NCBI GenBank assembly: GCA_964464595.1
Contig: CAYXGW010000009.1
Location: forward strand, 36,370-100,369
DNA: 64,000 nt
Reading direction: 5' to 3'
DNA from: JADFJB01 sp964464595
GTDB lineage: Bacteria > Zhuqueibacterota > JdFR-76 > DREG01
The notes below the pieces were generated by a model, which made no database searches, had not been told where the DNA came from, and was given only the letters and a program-made list of their open reading frames with translations. Position numbers and translations under genes: made by a program. Below, piece by piece: positions 1 through 7,000 of this stretch; the stretch's first letter is position 1, and every line of letters begins with the position of its first letter.

Positions 1-560
1 ATCAGTTTTGAGATTAATCCTCTTTTCGTTGCCGAACTTGCAACACCCTTGCCTTTGTAACGAATTTCCGCATCTGCAATATGGTGTGACATAACAACAT
101 TGTCACTCGAAACGTCTTCCGGCCGTACCCATCCGGTCAAAATGGTAGTTTGCCGGTCGCCGTTTAATTCAACTTCTCTGGCACCCTTGATCTTTAATGC
201 GCCATTGCGTGCAACCTCTACAATCCTGGCACTTAGCTTTCCACGTAATTGTCCATTTTGACTAATACTGCCTTTACCTTTATATTCATTGCCATGTCTG
301 GAACTAAAACCCAATGATGACAAAAAATCCAGAGATCCGGTCCCACCTGCGCTGATACCAAAATTATTTTCACTTTTTGTACTGTTTGACATACTATTGC
401 TGCCGCTTGATATTTCCATAATGTGAATCGTTATGATATCGCCGATATCATGGGCCTTGAAGTCACTAAAAAGAGAATTAGGCCGACCTGAACTTTGCGC
501 ATGAGCCACATTAATTCCACAAATCAACAACATCAATATGCCTAATAAATATTTTCGCAT
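1..560 (-). CDS. flgH: Flagellar L-ring protein FlgH (3' end cut by window edge)
   Basis: FlgH forms the outer-membrane L ring of the flagellar basal body. About 186 codons are visible, from an ATG at 560. The N-terminus is a hydrophobic export signal ending near AHA/QS. A Cys lies inside the hydrophobic stretch but is preceded by Ile, so the usual FlgH lipobox is not convincing and signal peptidase I processing is more likely (inference). The body has family features: a segment about moving through the periplasm (DIGDIITIHI), a Ser/Asn/Gly-rich region, then TTILTGWVRPEDV and the terminal block AEIRYKGKG. It is last in the flgF-flgG-flgA-flgH unit and 18 nt after flgA. The stop codon is outside the window. 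Confidence 0.93.
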   Translation of the reverse strand, partial: MRKYLLGILMLLICGINVAHAQSSGRPNSLFSDFKAHDIGDIITIHIMEISSGSNSMSNSTKSENNFGISAGGTGSLDFLSSLGFSSRHGNEYKGKGSISQNGQLRGKLSARIVEVARNGALKIKGAREVELNGDRQTTILTGWVRPEDVSSDNVVMSHHIADAEIRYKGKGVASSATKRGLISKL

Positions 561-578
561 AACGTCTGTTTTCTCCGA

Positions 579-1337
579 TTAAAGTTCTATAAAAACAGTT
601 TTTTTATTCTGAATAGTAGCTACCAATTTTTTGTGTGTAGATAAATTCTCAACTTTGATGATATCTCCTATACGGCCACCCTGCAAAGCTTTCCCCTTTG
701 CAGAAACTTCAAGATTCTTTAACTTTACTACAATTTTAAGAATATCTCCCCTTGCTACCAAAAAAGGCAATTCAACCATATCGGAAAAAATCGGTTTACC
801 TTTTTGAACAATTCTTTTTGTTTGCAGATTTAAGACATCTTCTAAACTACTAAAAAACAATCTCTTAATAGTGGTGGACTCGATTCGTTGAATTGAAACC
901 TGGTCCTCTGATATTCTGGTTGATTTATTCAACTGTAAATTTGCAACTACCATATTATCAAAAGTCCTAAGACGCACTGAAGTTACAAACTTCTTTATCA
1001 AGGATTTATTTGAAAAAACCGCCACTTCTATAGAGTTTGCTCCCCTTTTCACCTTGCCATATCTTTTCAATATTCTCATATTCCAGTTGAAAGGATCAAT
1101 TTTAATGGAAGCCGGTAATTCATTAAACTGCAGTATAACCTCATCATGAAACTCATGGAAATTATTCAATAAATTGAGTTTTATTTTATCCTTAATTATT
1201 TTAGTGGAAAGGTCAACAGTCACATCTTTACTTTTATCTCCGTTACTATAGGATAATAATTGGGATTGCCCAATAAGGGAGTTAAATAATACAAAGTTCA
1301 TCAAAATTATAATGGATGTTGTGTGTATTCGCCTCAT
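579..1337 (-). CDS. flgA: Flagellar P-ring assembly chaperone FlgA
   Basis: FlgA is the periplasmic chaperone for assembly of the FlgI P ring. The 252-residue protein starts with a signal peptide (hydrophobic residues about 8-23). Its C-terminal half is a SAF-type domain, recognised by VVANLQLNKSTRISEDQV, the block LPFLVARGDILKIVV, and the ending GKALQGGRIGDIIKVENLST, which are typical of FlgA. The ATG at 1337 has GAGG six bases upstream. It lies between flgG and flgH, the expected place, although flgI itself must lie left of the window. Confidence 0.93.
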   Translation of the reverse strand: MRRIHTTSIIILMNFVLFNSLIGQSQLLSYSNGDKSKDVTVDLSTKIIKDKIKLNLLNNFHEFHDEVILQFNELPASIKIDPFNWNMRILKRYGKVKRGANSIEVAVFSNKSLIKKFVTSVRLRTFDNMVVANLQLNKSTRISEDQVSIQRIESTTIKRLFFSSLEDVLNLQTKRIVQKGKPIFSDMVELPFLVARGDILKIVVKLKNLEVSAKGKALQGGRIGDIIKVENLSTHKKLVATIQNKKTVFIEL

Positions 1338-1350
1338 AGTTTACCTCATA

Positions 1351-2139
1351 TTATCTTTGCAATCCATTCGCGGTAGAGAGCATTTCATCTGCGGTTTTAA
1401 TTGCTTTCGAGTTAATTTCGTATGCCCTCTGAGCGATGATGAGGTTAATCATTTCTTCCACTACATTTACATTGGAAACTTCTAAAAAGCCCTGGAGAAT
1501 TCGGCCAAAGCCCTCATCTTCAGGTGTCCCGAATTGAGCTTCTCCCGAAGCAACGGTCGGAATTAATAAATTTCTCCCAACACTTTCCAAACCTGCGGGA
1601 TTAATAAATCTTGCTAACTCTAATTGCCCGATAGATTCCGGGTCAGTTTGTCCGGAAAGAGTTACACTAACTACACCTCCCGGCCCAACAAAAAATGATT
1701 CCGTACATTGGGGGAGTGATATGCTTGGATCTAAAATGAGACCATCAGCTGTTACAAATTGCCCGTCTGCAGACAGTTTGAAAGCCCCGTCACGAGTATA
1801 TGCTAAAGTGCCATCAGCTTGTTGAATTTGGAAAAATCCGTCACCGTCAATTGCAAAATCCAAAGGATTCTCTGTAGTTTGAATATCTCCTTGAGAGAAT
1901 TGCTTAACAATTGACATTGGCCTGGTACCATGACCAATTTGGATTGCCGTATTTGTGGCATTGGTTTGATTACTTTCAGCCCCGACGCTTTGAATACTGC
2001 TGTATAATAAATCTTGAAATTCTATTTTACTTCTCTTAAATCCGGTTGTATTCACATTGGATAAATTATTTGAGATCACATCGACATAAAGTTCTTGCGC
2101 ATACATACCGGTTGCTGCCGAACGAAGTGCCCTTATCAT
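1351..2139 (-). CDS. flgG: Distal rod protein FlgG
   Basis: FlgG builds the distal rod of the basal body and is exported by the flagellar type III system. The 262-residue protein begins MIRALRSAATGM, has the rod/hook signature SNNLSNVNTTGFKRS near residue 25, and ends with the helical block NLIIAQRAYEINSKAIKTADEML shared by FlgG/FlgE/FlgC. I chose the ATG at 2139 because GGAG sits seven bases upstream; an in-frame TTG lies two codons earlier. It follows flgF by 20 nt. Confidence 0.95.
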   Translation of the reverse strand: MIRALRSAATGMYAQELYVDVISNNLSNVNTTGFKRSKIEFQDLLYSSIQSVGAESNQTNATNTAIQIGHGTRPMSIVKQFSQGDIQTTENPLDFAIDGDGFFQIQQADGTLAYTRDGAFKLSADGQFVTADGLILDPSISLPQCTESFFVGPGGVVSVTLSGQTDPESIGQLELARFINPAGLESVGRNLLIPTVASGEAQFGTPEDEGFGRILQGFLEVSNVNVVEEMINLIIAQRAYEINSKAIKTADEMLSTANGLQR

Positions 2140-2159
2140 AAACAAACTCCTTTTTTCAT

Positions 2160-2888
2160 TTAAAATCTCCCTACTTGATTGACCGCTTTTTCCAGGGTGC
2201 TATTTTGAGCTTGAATAGCTTTCTGGCCAGCTTGAAATGCCTTTGCAATTGTAATCAATTTCACCATTTCGGCGATCGGATTTACATTTGATTCTTCCAA
2301 ATAACCTTGACGAAAAATCGTATTCCCCACATCAGCAATTTCAGAATTATCAGTCTCCTGAAACAACGATTCTCCCAATTTTTGCAGTGAATAAGGCTTT
2401 TGGAATTCTACAATTTTCAACTCATCTACAAGGGCATTATTCTGGTAAATCTCACCATTTTGTCTAATTTCAACCTGACCGGGAAATAATTGAATGGGTC
2501 CTGCTGTCCCCATTACCATATGCCCATTGCCTGTCATCAACTGTCCATCTTCATCCAACAGAAAATGCCCATTCCTGGTATAGGCCTCACCATCTTCGGT
2601 TAAAATTGTAAAAAATCCCATTCCGTCAAGTGCAACATCGAGTGAATTGCCTGTAGCCTTCAACTCTCCCTGGACAAAGTTTGTCTGAACATTTTGTGCT
2701 TCAGCTAAACTGCTTTGGCTGCCATCTAAATTTAGCTGAACCATACTTCCATCAAGCAGTTTTTTAAAATGAACAGTATCTTTTTTGAATCCGGTTGTAT
2801 TCAGGTTCGCAAGGTTGTTCGCAGAAATTTCTTCTTGCAACAATCTTGAATGCATTCCAACTGCGCTTGTATATATTCCTTTGATCAT
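2160..2888 (-). CDS. flgF: Proximal rod protein FlgF
   Basis: This is a 242-residue rod protein of the FlgF/FlgG class. It has the N-terminal motif NNLANLNTTGFKKD and a C-terminal coiled-coil helix (AEMVKLITIAKAFQAGQKAIQ). It is shorter than FlgG and is followed by a clear FlgG, so FlgF is the best assignment, though the FlgF/FlgG split is partly conventional. Its ATG is 29 nt downstream of the predicted sigma-54 transcription start, making it first in the flgF-G-A-H unit. Confidence 0.9.
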   Translation of the reverse strand: MIKGIYTSAVGMHSRLLQEEISANNLANLNTTGFKKDTVHFKKLLDGSMVQLNLDGSQSSLAEAQNVQTNFVQGELKATGNSLDVALDGMGFFTILTEDGEAYTRNGHFLLDEDGQLMTGNGHMVMGTAGPIQLFPGQVEIRQNGEIYQNNALVDELKIVEFQKPYSLQKLGESLFQETDNSEIADVGNTIFRQGYLEESNVNPIAEMVKLITIAKAFQAGQKAIQAQNSTLEKAVNQVGRF

Positions 2889-2927
2889 AGATTTCTTTCC
2901 ATTAATGATTCAATTCATAAATCTTTT

Positions 2928-2943
2928 GGCAATCAACGTGCCA
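2928..2943 (-). promoter_or_regulatory. Sigma-54 (RpoN) promoter for flgF-flgG-flgA-flgH
   Basis: The minus strand reads TGGCACGTTGATTGCC. This has the -24 element TGGCACG, four spacer bases and the -12 element TTGC, a full match to the consensus TGGCAYR-N4-TTGC apart from the weak last base. Transcription would start near 2917, leaving a leader of about 29 nt to flgF. Two further matches of the same geometry head flgB and fliM. Confidence 0.85.
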
Positions 2944-3275
2944 TCTTTTCAATCATTGTCCCTAAGAACTTAGTGATTTCATAACTTATTGTTATTTTAT
3001 GAGTTATACCGGATGTTGCATGAACATGATCCGATAGTGGTCAGAATTTCTTGTTAACCATACCGGCAACTTCTTCCATACTATTGTAGTTTGGCGGGAT
3101 AGTTTTTCCGCATAATTTTAAGGGAAACTATTATTTTCCGGTAAGTTTTACGAGGGGGATTAAAGACAAAAAAGTCTGTTTTTAATTATTCAGAACTGCT
3201 CTATTGGGAATAACGATTGAAATATTAAAATTGAAGTATTAAAGAAGAATATTCGACCGATTGTCAAATTTCAGT
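2944..3275. other. Noncoding region upstream of the flgF promoter, with two inverted repeats
   Basis: No ORF is supportable here. Two palindromes lie just upstream of the sigma-54 promoter: CTAAG-aa-CTTAG at 2962-2973, and ATAACTTAT/ATGAGTTAT arms around a 9-nt spacer at 2981-3007. Their distance from the -24/-12 element would suit an enhancer-binding activator, but neither was found upstream of the other two sigma-54 promoters. A short hairpin with AGAC/GTCT arms (about 3164-3178) next to T-runs could be a weak terminator. Confidence 0.4.
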
Positions 3276-3734
3276 TCAGGAAATCTCTGGGCCTTTTAAC
3301 CAATCGTAACCAATGTCAGGATCATCATAAAGTATACGACCCTCTTCTTCCGGGTTGTAAGTTGTTGATGTAATATAAAACAGGGTTGCCGGGCCACTAA
3401 TACATTTACATCCATGCGCAACGCCATGTGGAATTCTCAGCACTTGGGCTGGTTGATTATCACCCATAAACAACTCTACCAGTTCATTGTGAGTTGAGGA
3501 ATTTTTTCGTTTGTCGTATAAAACTACTTTGAGAACTCCCGAATGAACGTACCACCAGTCCACCTGGTTTGGATGAATATGCCAGGCTTTGATTACACCA
3601 TCGTACATTTGGGAAACGCTCCATTGCCCAAAACCTTCTTCAAAAAAGCCATCGGTAACGCGAATGATTTCTCGAAAAAAACCTCTGTCATCGCAATGTG
3701 TAACTAATTTTTTTACTTGGATTCCATCAATCAA
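3276..3734 (-). CDS. RmlC-like cupin, dTDP-4-dehydrorhamnose 3,5-epimerase family
   Basis: This 152-residue protein has a cupin fold. The histidine-rich strand IKAWHIHPNQVDWWYVHSG, the following VVLYDKRKNSSTHNE, and the block VLRIPHGVAHGCKCISG match RmlC-type sugar epimerases, which act on nucleotide-activated 4-keto sugars. It is shorter than classical RmlC (about 180 residues), and no other nucleotide-sugar gene is nearby. The substrate is therefore open; a glycan for flagellin or surface decoration is only a guess from position. The start is a TTG with GAGG upstream (ttagaggaaaatagcc-TTG). Confidence 0.75.
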   Translation of the reverse strand: MIDGIQVKKLVTHCDDRGFFREIIRVTDGFFEEGFGQWSVSQMYDGVIKAWHIHPNQVDWWYVHSGVLKVVLYDKRKNSSTHNELVELFMGDNQPAQVLRIPHGVAHGCKCISGPATLFYITSTTYNPEEEGRILYDDPDIGYDWLKGPEIS

Positions 3735-3956
3735 GGCTATTTTCCTCTAAAAGTTATCGTTTATTTTAATGAAATCAAAATACAGAATCAGTTTTTATTA
3801 TCCAAATATTCGTACTAAAACTAAAAGATTTGTTTATTTTCAAACCATAAAATTAGTAATTCAATATTCAATATCAAGCTTAATTTATTTACTAAAAAAA
3901 CTTGTTTCCTTTTTAGCTTCAAAAACCTTAAGGTGAGATTATTTAGCAATTAAACA

Positions 3957-5021
3957 TTAATTCGAATCACTCAAATCTACCATTTTTGTATCCCCCAGGT
4001 AGGAGGTTTGAACGGGTTGTCTTATATCCCTTAGTTTTTGGGTGATTTTTTTAATCCTAACTGCATTTCGAAATATTACTTCTAATTTCTTTTGAACGGA
4101 ACCTTCCAGTATTTTATCTTCCAAAAGCAGCTGTACATTACCAATAATTGGAGCCAATGGATTATTTATTTCATGATTAATAGCTATGGCAGTCTCAGAA
4201 AATATTGCCAATTTTTCTTTTTCCACAAGCTCTTCTTCAAGCCTTTTAATTTCTGAAATATCAGAACCTATAAAAATAATGCCTATCGTTTCATCATGTT
4301 GATTGTAAAGTTTTGCCAATGAGAAACTAAATGGCACTAAATTATTGTTTTGATTTATTAAATTAAGTGAAACATTGCTCAATTTATCTTTGTCATCCAA
4401 TTCGTTAATCAGTTCCGAAAACGACGGTGAATCCTTACTAATGATTGAATCAAATGTTTGACCAACCAGGTTGTTTATTTGATATTGTAATACTTCTACG
4501 TGTCCGCCATTGTAAAAATTAATTTTGCCATCCTTATCAACGATGAAAAGTGCATCAGGGATGGTATTTACAAGATTGGTTAAAAAGTCCTTTGCCTTGC
4601 TGACCACATTAAAGAGCTGCTGTTCTTTGACTTGAATCTCATGAGTTGTAAGAATATTCTGAATAACATTCAACAGCTCTTTTGGACCAAACGGCTTCGA
4701 TAAAAAGGCAGCCATTCCTCTTTCCAAAAGATTTCTAACTTTTTCTTTTTTCATCTCTTTGGCCGTCAGCATTATAAACGGAATTTCACCGACAGATCGA
4801 TACTTTGGATCGGTCATAACTTCATCGAAAACTTGCTCACCACTTTTACGCGGCATCATATTGTCAAGAATTACTAAATCCGGCTTTTTACTCAGCAATT
4901 TCTCTAACCCTTCTACTCCGGTCATTGCAGAAATCACATCGAATCCTGCCCTGGTTAAAATATGGCGAGCAATCAGTTGAAGGTTTTCATCATCTTCTAT
5001 TACGAGTATCCGTTTTGACAT
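3957..5021 (-). CDS. Receiver-PAS-HisKA protein lacking an ATPase domain
   Basis: This 354-residue signalling protein has a receiver domain (about 1-125; acidic pair ED near residue 9-10, phospho-acceptor Asp in LVILDNMMP, Lys in LSKPFG). A PAS domain follows (about 148-255), then a HisKA dimerisation helix with the phospho-His motif AINHEINNPL (about 285-345). The protein ends there: there is no HATPase_c domain and no continuing ORF downstream. It could act as a phosphorelay intermediate or be phosphorylated by another kinase, such as the complete HisKA kinase at 8485-9705 (inference). Its start overlaps the upstream GAF gene by 22 nt, implying translational coupling. Confidence 0.85.
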   Translation of the reverse strand: MSKRILVIEDDENLQLIARHILTRAGFDVISAMTGVEGLEKLLSKKPDLVILDNMMPRKSGEQVFDEVMTDPKYRSVGEIPFIMLTAKEMKKEKVRNLLERGMAAFLSKPFGPKELLNVIQNILTTHEIQVKEQQLFNVVSKAKDFLTNLVNTIPDALFIVDKDGKINFYNGGHVEVLQYQINNLVGQTFDSIISKDSPSFSELINELDDKDKLSNVSLNLINQNNNLVPFSFSLAKLYNQHDETIGIIFIGSDISEIKRLEEELVEKEKLAIFSETAIAINHEINNPLAPIIGNVQLLLEDKILEGSVQKKLEVIFRNAVRIKKITQKLRDIRQPVQTSYLGDTKMVDLSDSN

Positions 5022-5491
5022 AAGGCGTCTATATTTTGGACGTTAAGGATTTGATTCAGCTTTTTTAGGGTTTCCTTCTTGTAAGCATTGGTTTTTGCAT
5101 GACCCAAATTAATCACTCCCACTGTGATTCCATCTCTTATAACAGGGCAACACATAAAAGATTTAATCGGATTACTCTCGAATCTTTGGCTTTTATGTAC
5201 AGAGCCCAAGACAACTGGCCGTTGGTGCTCTGCTACCCAAGCTGATAAGCCACTCCCACTTCGGAAAGTTACAGTTTCAATTAAATTAAATCCCCTTTCA
5301 TCAAGCTCCACTTCTTGCAAAACCCCGGAAACAGGATCATTTCTGAAATAAGACACCCAGTTATACCCGATTTCATGCCTTAATTCATCAATTATTTCTC
5401 GAATACCCAGCTCGGTTTTCTTTTCAAAGAAATCCAGCTCTGACTGCTCCATCTCTAAAACAGCTGTATCTTCATATTGATCAGTATACAT
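5000..5491 (-). CDS. GAF-domain sensor protein
   Basis: This 163-residue protein consists mainly of one GAF domain. Recognisable parts are the N-terminal helix, GYNWVSYFRND, the block FRSGSGLSAWVAEHQRPVVLGSV and the closing strand MCCPVIRDGITVGVINLGH. GAF domains bind small ligands or mediate dimerisation. It overlaps the downstream receiver-PAS-HisKA gene by 22 nt, so the pair probably works as one split sensor. The ATG at 5491 is preceded by GGGAG nine bases upstream. Confidence 0.85.
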   Translation of the reverse strand: MYTDQYEDTAVLEMEQSELDFFEKKTELGIREIIDELRHEIGYNWVSYFRNDPVSGVLQEVELDERGFNLIETVTFRSGSGLSAWVAEHQRPVVLGSVHKSQRFESNPIKSFMCCPVIRDGITVGVINLGHAKTNAYKKETLKKLNQILNVQNIDALCQNGYS

Positions 5492-5632
5492 TTTTCAGGA
5501 CTCCCTTCTTTAATGAATGAATTTTAATTTTTCCCAACATGAATTAATTCCTTTTTTTATTATTGCACGAGTTAATCCAATTATAAGTAATAAAATGAAT
5601 CCTAACACAGAAAATTCTGATTACACTCAATT
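5492..5632. other. Short spacer between the FhlB-like gene and the GAF gene
   Basis: This AT-rich spacer would carry the promoter of the GAF/receiver-HisKA pair if they are not read through from the fliM operon. I see no sigma-54 or sigma-28 match and no clear terminator hairpin. Confidence 0.3.
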
Positions 5633-5911
5633 CTAACTAACCTGCGATTCTTCATTCTGATGATAATTCATGATAAATGAAAGAATTTTCGCAACAGGTA
5701 AATAAAGTATCTTTGGTATCATTTCTCCTACTTTCAATGGATATAAAAATTGCATCAGATTATTGTCTTCTAAAATAGGAATATCATTTGCTTCAGCCAA
5801 ATCGAGAATTTTATCTGCTACACAACCTGCTCCTTTACCAACAATTTGAGGAGCATGGTGCAGTTTAGGCTCATATTTAAGAACTATGGCTTTATTTCTT
5901 TTTTGTGTCAA
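5633..5911 (-). CDS. FhlB-like protein (free FlhB cytoplasmic domain homologue, YlqH-like)
   Basis: This 92-residue protein matches only the cleaved C-terminal cytoplasmic domain of FlhB: AIVLKYEPKLHHAPQIVGKGAG, then DLAEANDIPILEDNNLMQFL and LPVAKILSFI. It has no membrane part and starts just where FlhB's NPTH self-cleavage motif would end. Such stand-alone FhlB (YlqH) proteins accompany many flagellar systems and can contribute to export-substrate switching. The TTG start overlaps the stop of the preceding response regulator (TTGA), indicating coupling. A complete FlhB is encoded at 15948-17012. Confidence 0.82.
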   Translation of the reverse strand: MTQKRNKAIVLKYEPKLHHAPQIVGKGAGCVADKILDLAEANDIPILEDNNLMQFLYPLKVGEMIPKILYLPVAKILSFIMNYHQNEESQVS

Positions 5912-6273
5912 GCGACTGCCTTGGTTATTTGAGCCCGGATTTTATAGATATCCCAGGGCTTTGGTATAATTTCATGGAAAACACCGATTTTTCTGGAATA
6001 ATTCTCTTGCTTTTCATCCAAGTATCCCGTCGTAAGGATTCGATACGTATCTGGATAATTGTCTTTAAAATGGGTCAACACTTCTAAACCTGATATATCA
6101 TTTAGAATTAGATCACATACGATTAAATTGATTTTATACTTCTTTGAATAATCCAAAGCGGTTTTTCCTGATTCAGCACAGATAACTTTGATAGGGCTAT
6201 CCTTAAATACATCCTCTACTATTTCTAGAATCTCAAGTTCATCATCTACAAATAACACTATTTGCTTAGACAT
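5908..6273 (-). CDS. Single-domain response regulator
   Basis: This 121-residue receiver domain has the acidic residues VDDE near the N-terminus, phospho-acceptor Asp in IVCDLILND, Thr in ILTTGY and Lys in IIPKPWD. The KPW motif places it nearer RpfG/HD-GYP-type receivers than CheY. No output domain is attached. I chose the ATG at 6273 (MSKQIVLF) over a TTG four codons upstream because that gives the usual receiver N-terminus. It sits in the tail of the fliM-fliA operon and is coupled to the FhlB-like gene. Confidence 0.85.
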   Translation of the reverse strand: MSKQIVLFVDDELEILEIVEDVFKDSPIKVICAESGKTALDYSKKYKINLIVCDLILNDISGLEVLTHFKDNYPDTYRILTTGYLDEKQENYSRKIGVFHEIIPKPWDIYKIRAQITKAVA

Positions 6274-6298
6274 TCTTAATCTCAATTTTCATTAAAAG

Positions 6299-6982
6299 CT
6301 ATACTCGAATATCCAAATTTGCTAAACCAGTCCATTGTTTTCTAAACGAACCAATTTCTCTTTGCATATCAAGAATTTTCAATTCTACCGATTGAATATT
6401 TTCATCGATTAAAAATTCTTCAAGTTCGGATACTCTTTGTGATAAAAAATCCCGCAACTTTGGTTGTTCAACCCAAATTTTTCCAGCCAGTTTCTCATTT
6501 GCATATTTCAAATCAATTGCCAAATGGTTCAAAAGTGAACTGTTTATGATTAAGTAAATAGAGTCATGAGCTGGATTACCGCCATTTTGCCTGCTATTTT
6601 CTTTATCCGGGTAAATCTCCAAAGTTGATTTCTTACCAAAATATGATTCCGGCAAAGGCAGCTGCGTATAATTAATTTCTTCACTTGAAATAGTCACATT
6701 TTGGTGGATTTTGTTACCATTTACTTCAACTAATTTTAGCTCAATTTGAGATTTGTTTTTAAGTACTTTACCGACAATTATATCTCCAGCGAACAACGCA
6801 ATTTTAGATTGGGCTACCAAATTTATTCCCTTTGTATTTAAAACAAAGAAATCGCTTTTAGACATTGCCTGGATGATTTTACCTTTGATTAATTCACCTT
6901 CTTGGAACTTCTGTGTAAAAACATCCGGCAAAATCGGCTTAACAAAAAAGCTTCGTAAGTTTTTTAAACTAATTCCATTCAT
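6299..6982 (-). CDS. FliK C-terminal-like / YlqG-like flagellar protein
   Basis: This is a 227-residue protein of uncertain family. The N-terminal part (FQEGELIKGKIIQA ... GDIIVGKVL) looks like a small beta domain seen at the start of some FliK-like proteins. The C-terminal part, where IYLIINSSLLNHLAIDLKYA is followed by a helix SQRVSELEEFLIDEN and a final strand, resembles the FliK C-terminal (Flg_hook) fold. In Bacillus, ylqG lies next to the FhlB homologue ylqH; here the gene is one gene away from the FhlB-like gene, which supports a similar pairing (inference). Confidence 0.55.
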   Translation of the reverse strand: MNGISLKNLRSFFVKPILPDVFTQKFQEGELIKGKIIQAMSKSDFFVLNTKGINLVAQSKIALFAGDIIVGKVLKNKSQIELKLVEVNGNKIHQNVTISSEEINYTQLPLPESYFGKKSTLEIYPDKENSRQNGGNPAHDSIYLIINSSLLNHLAIDLKYANEKLAGKIWVEQPKLRDFLSQRVSELEEFLIDENIQSVELKILDMQREIGSFRKQWTGLANLDIRV

Positions 6983-7000
6983 GATATTTGATAATTAGCA

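Noticed and set aside
3735..3956. Lost ATPase domain of the receiver-PAS-HisKA kinase through a frameshift
   Set aside because: No N-box or G-box coding pattern is seen in any frame of the 220 nt downstream.
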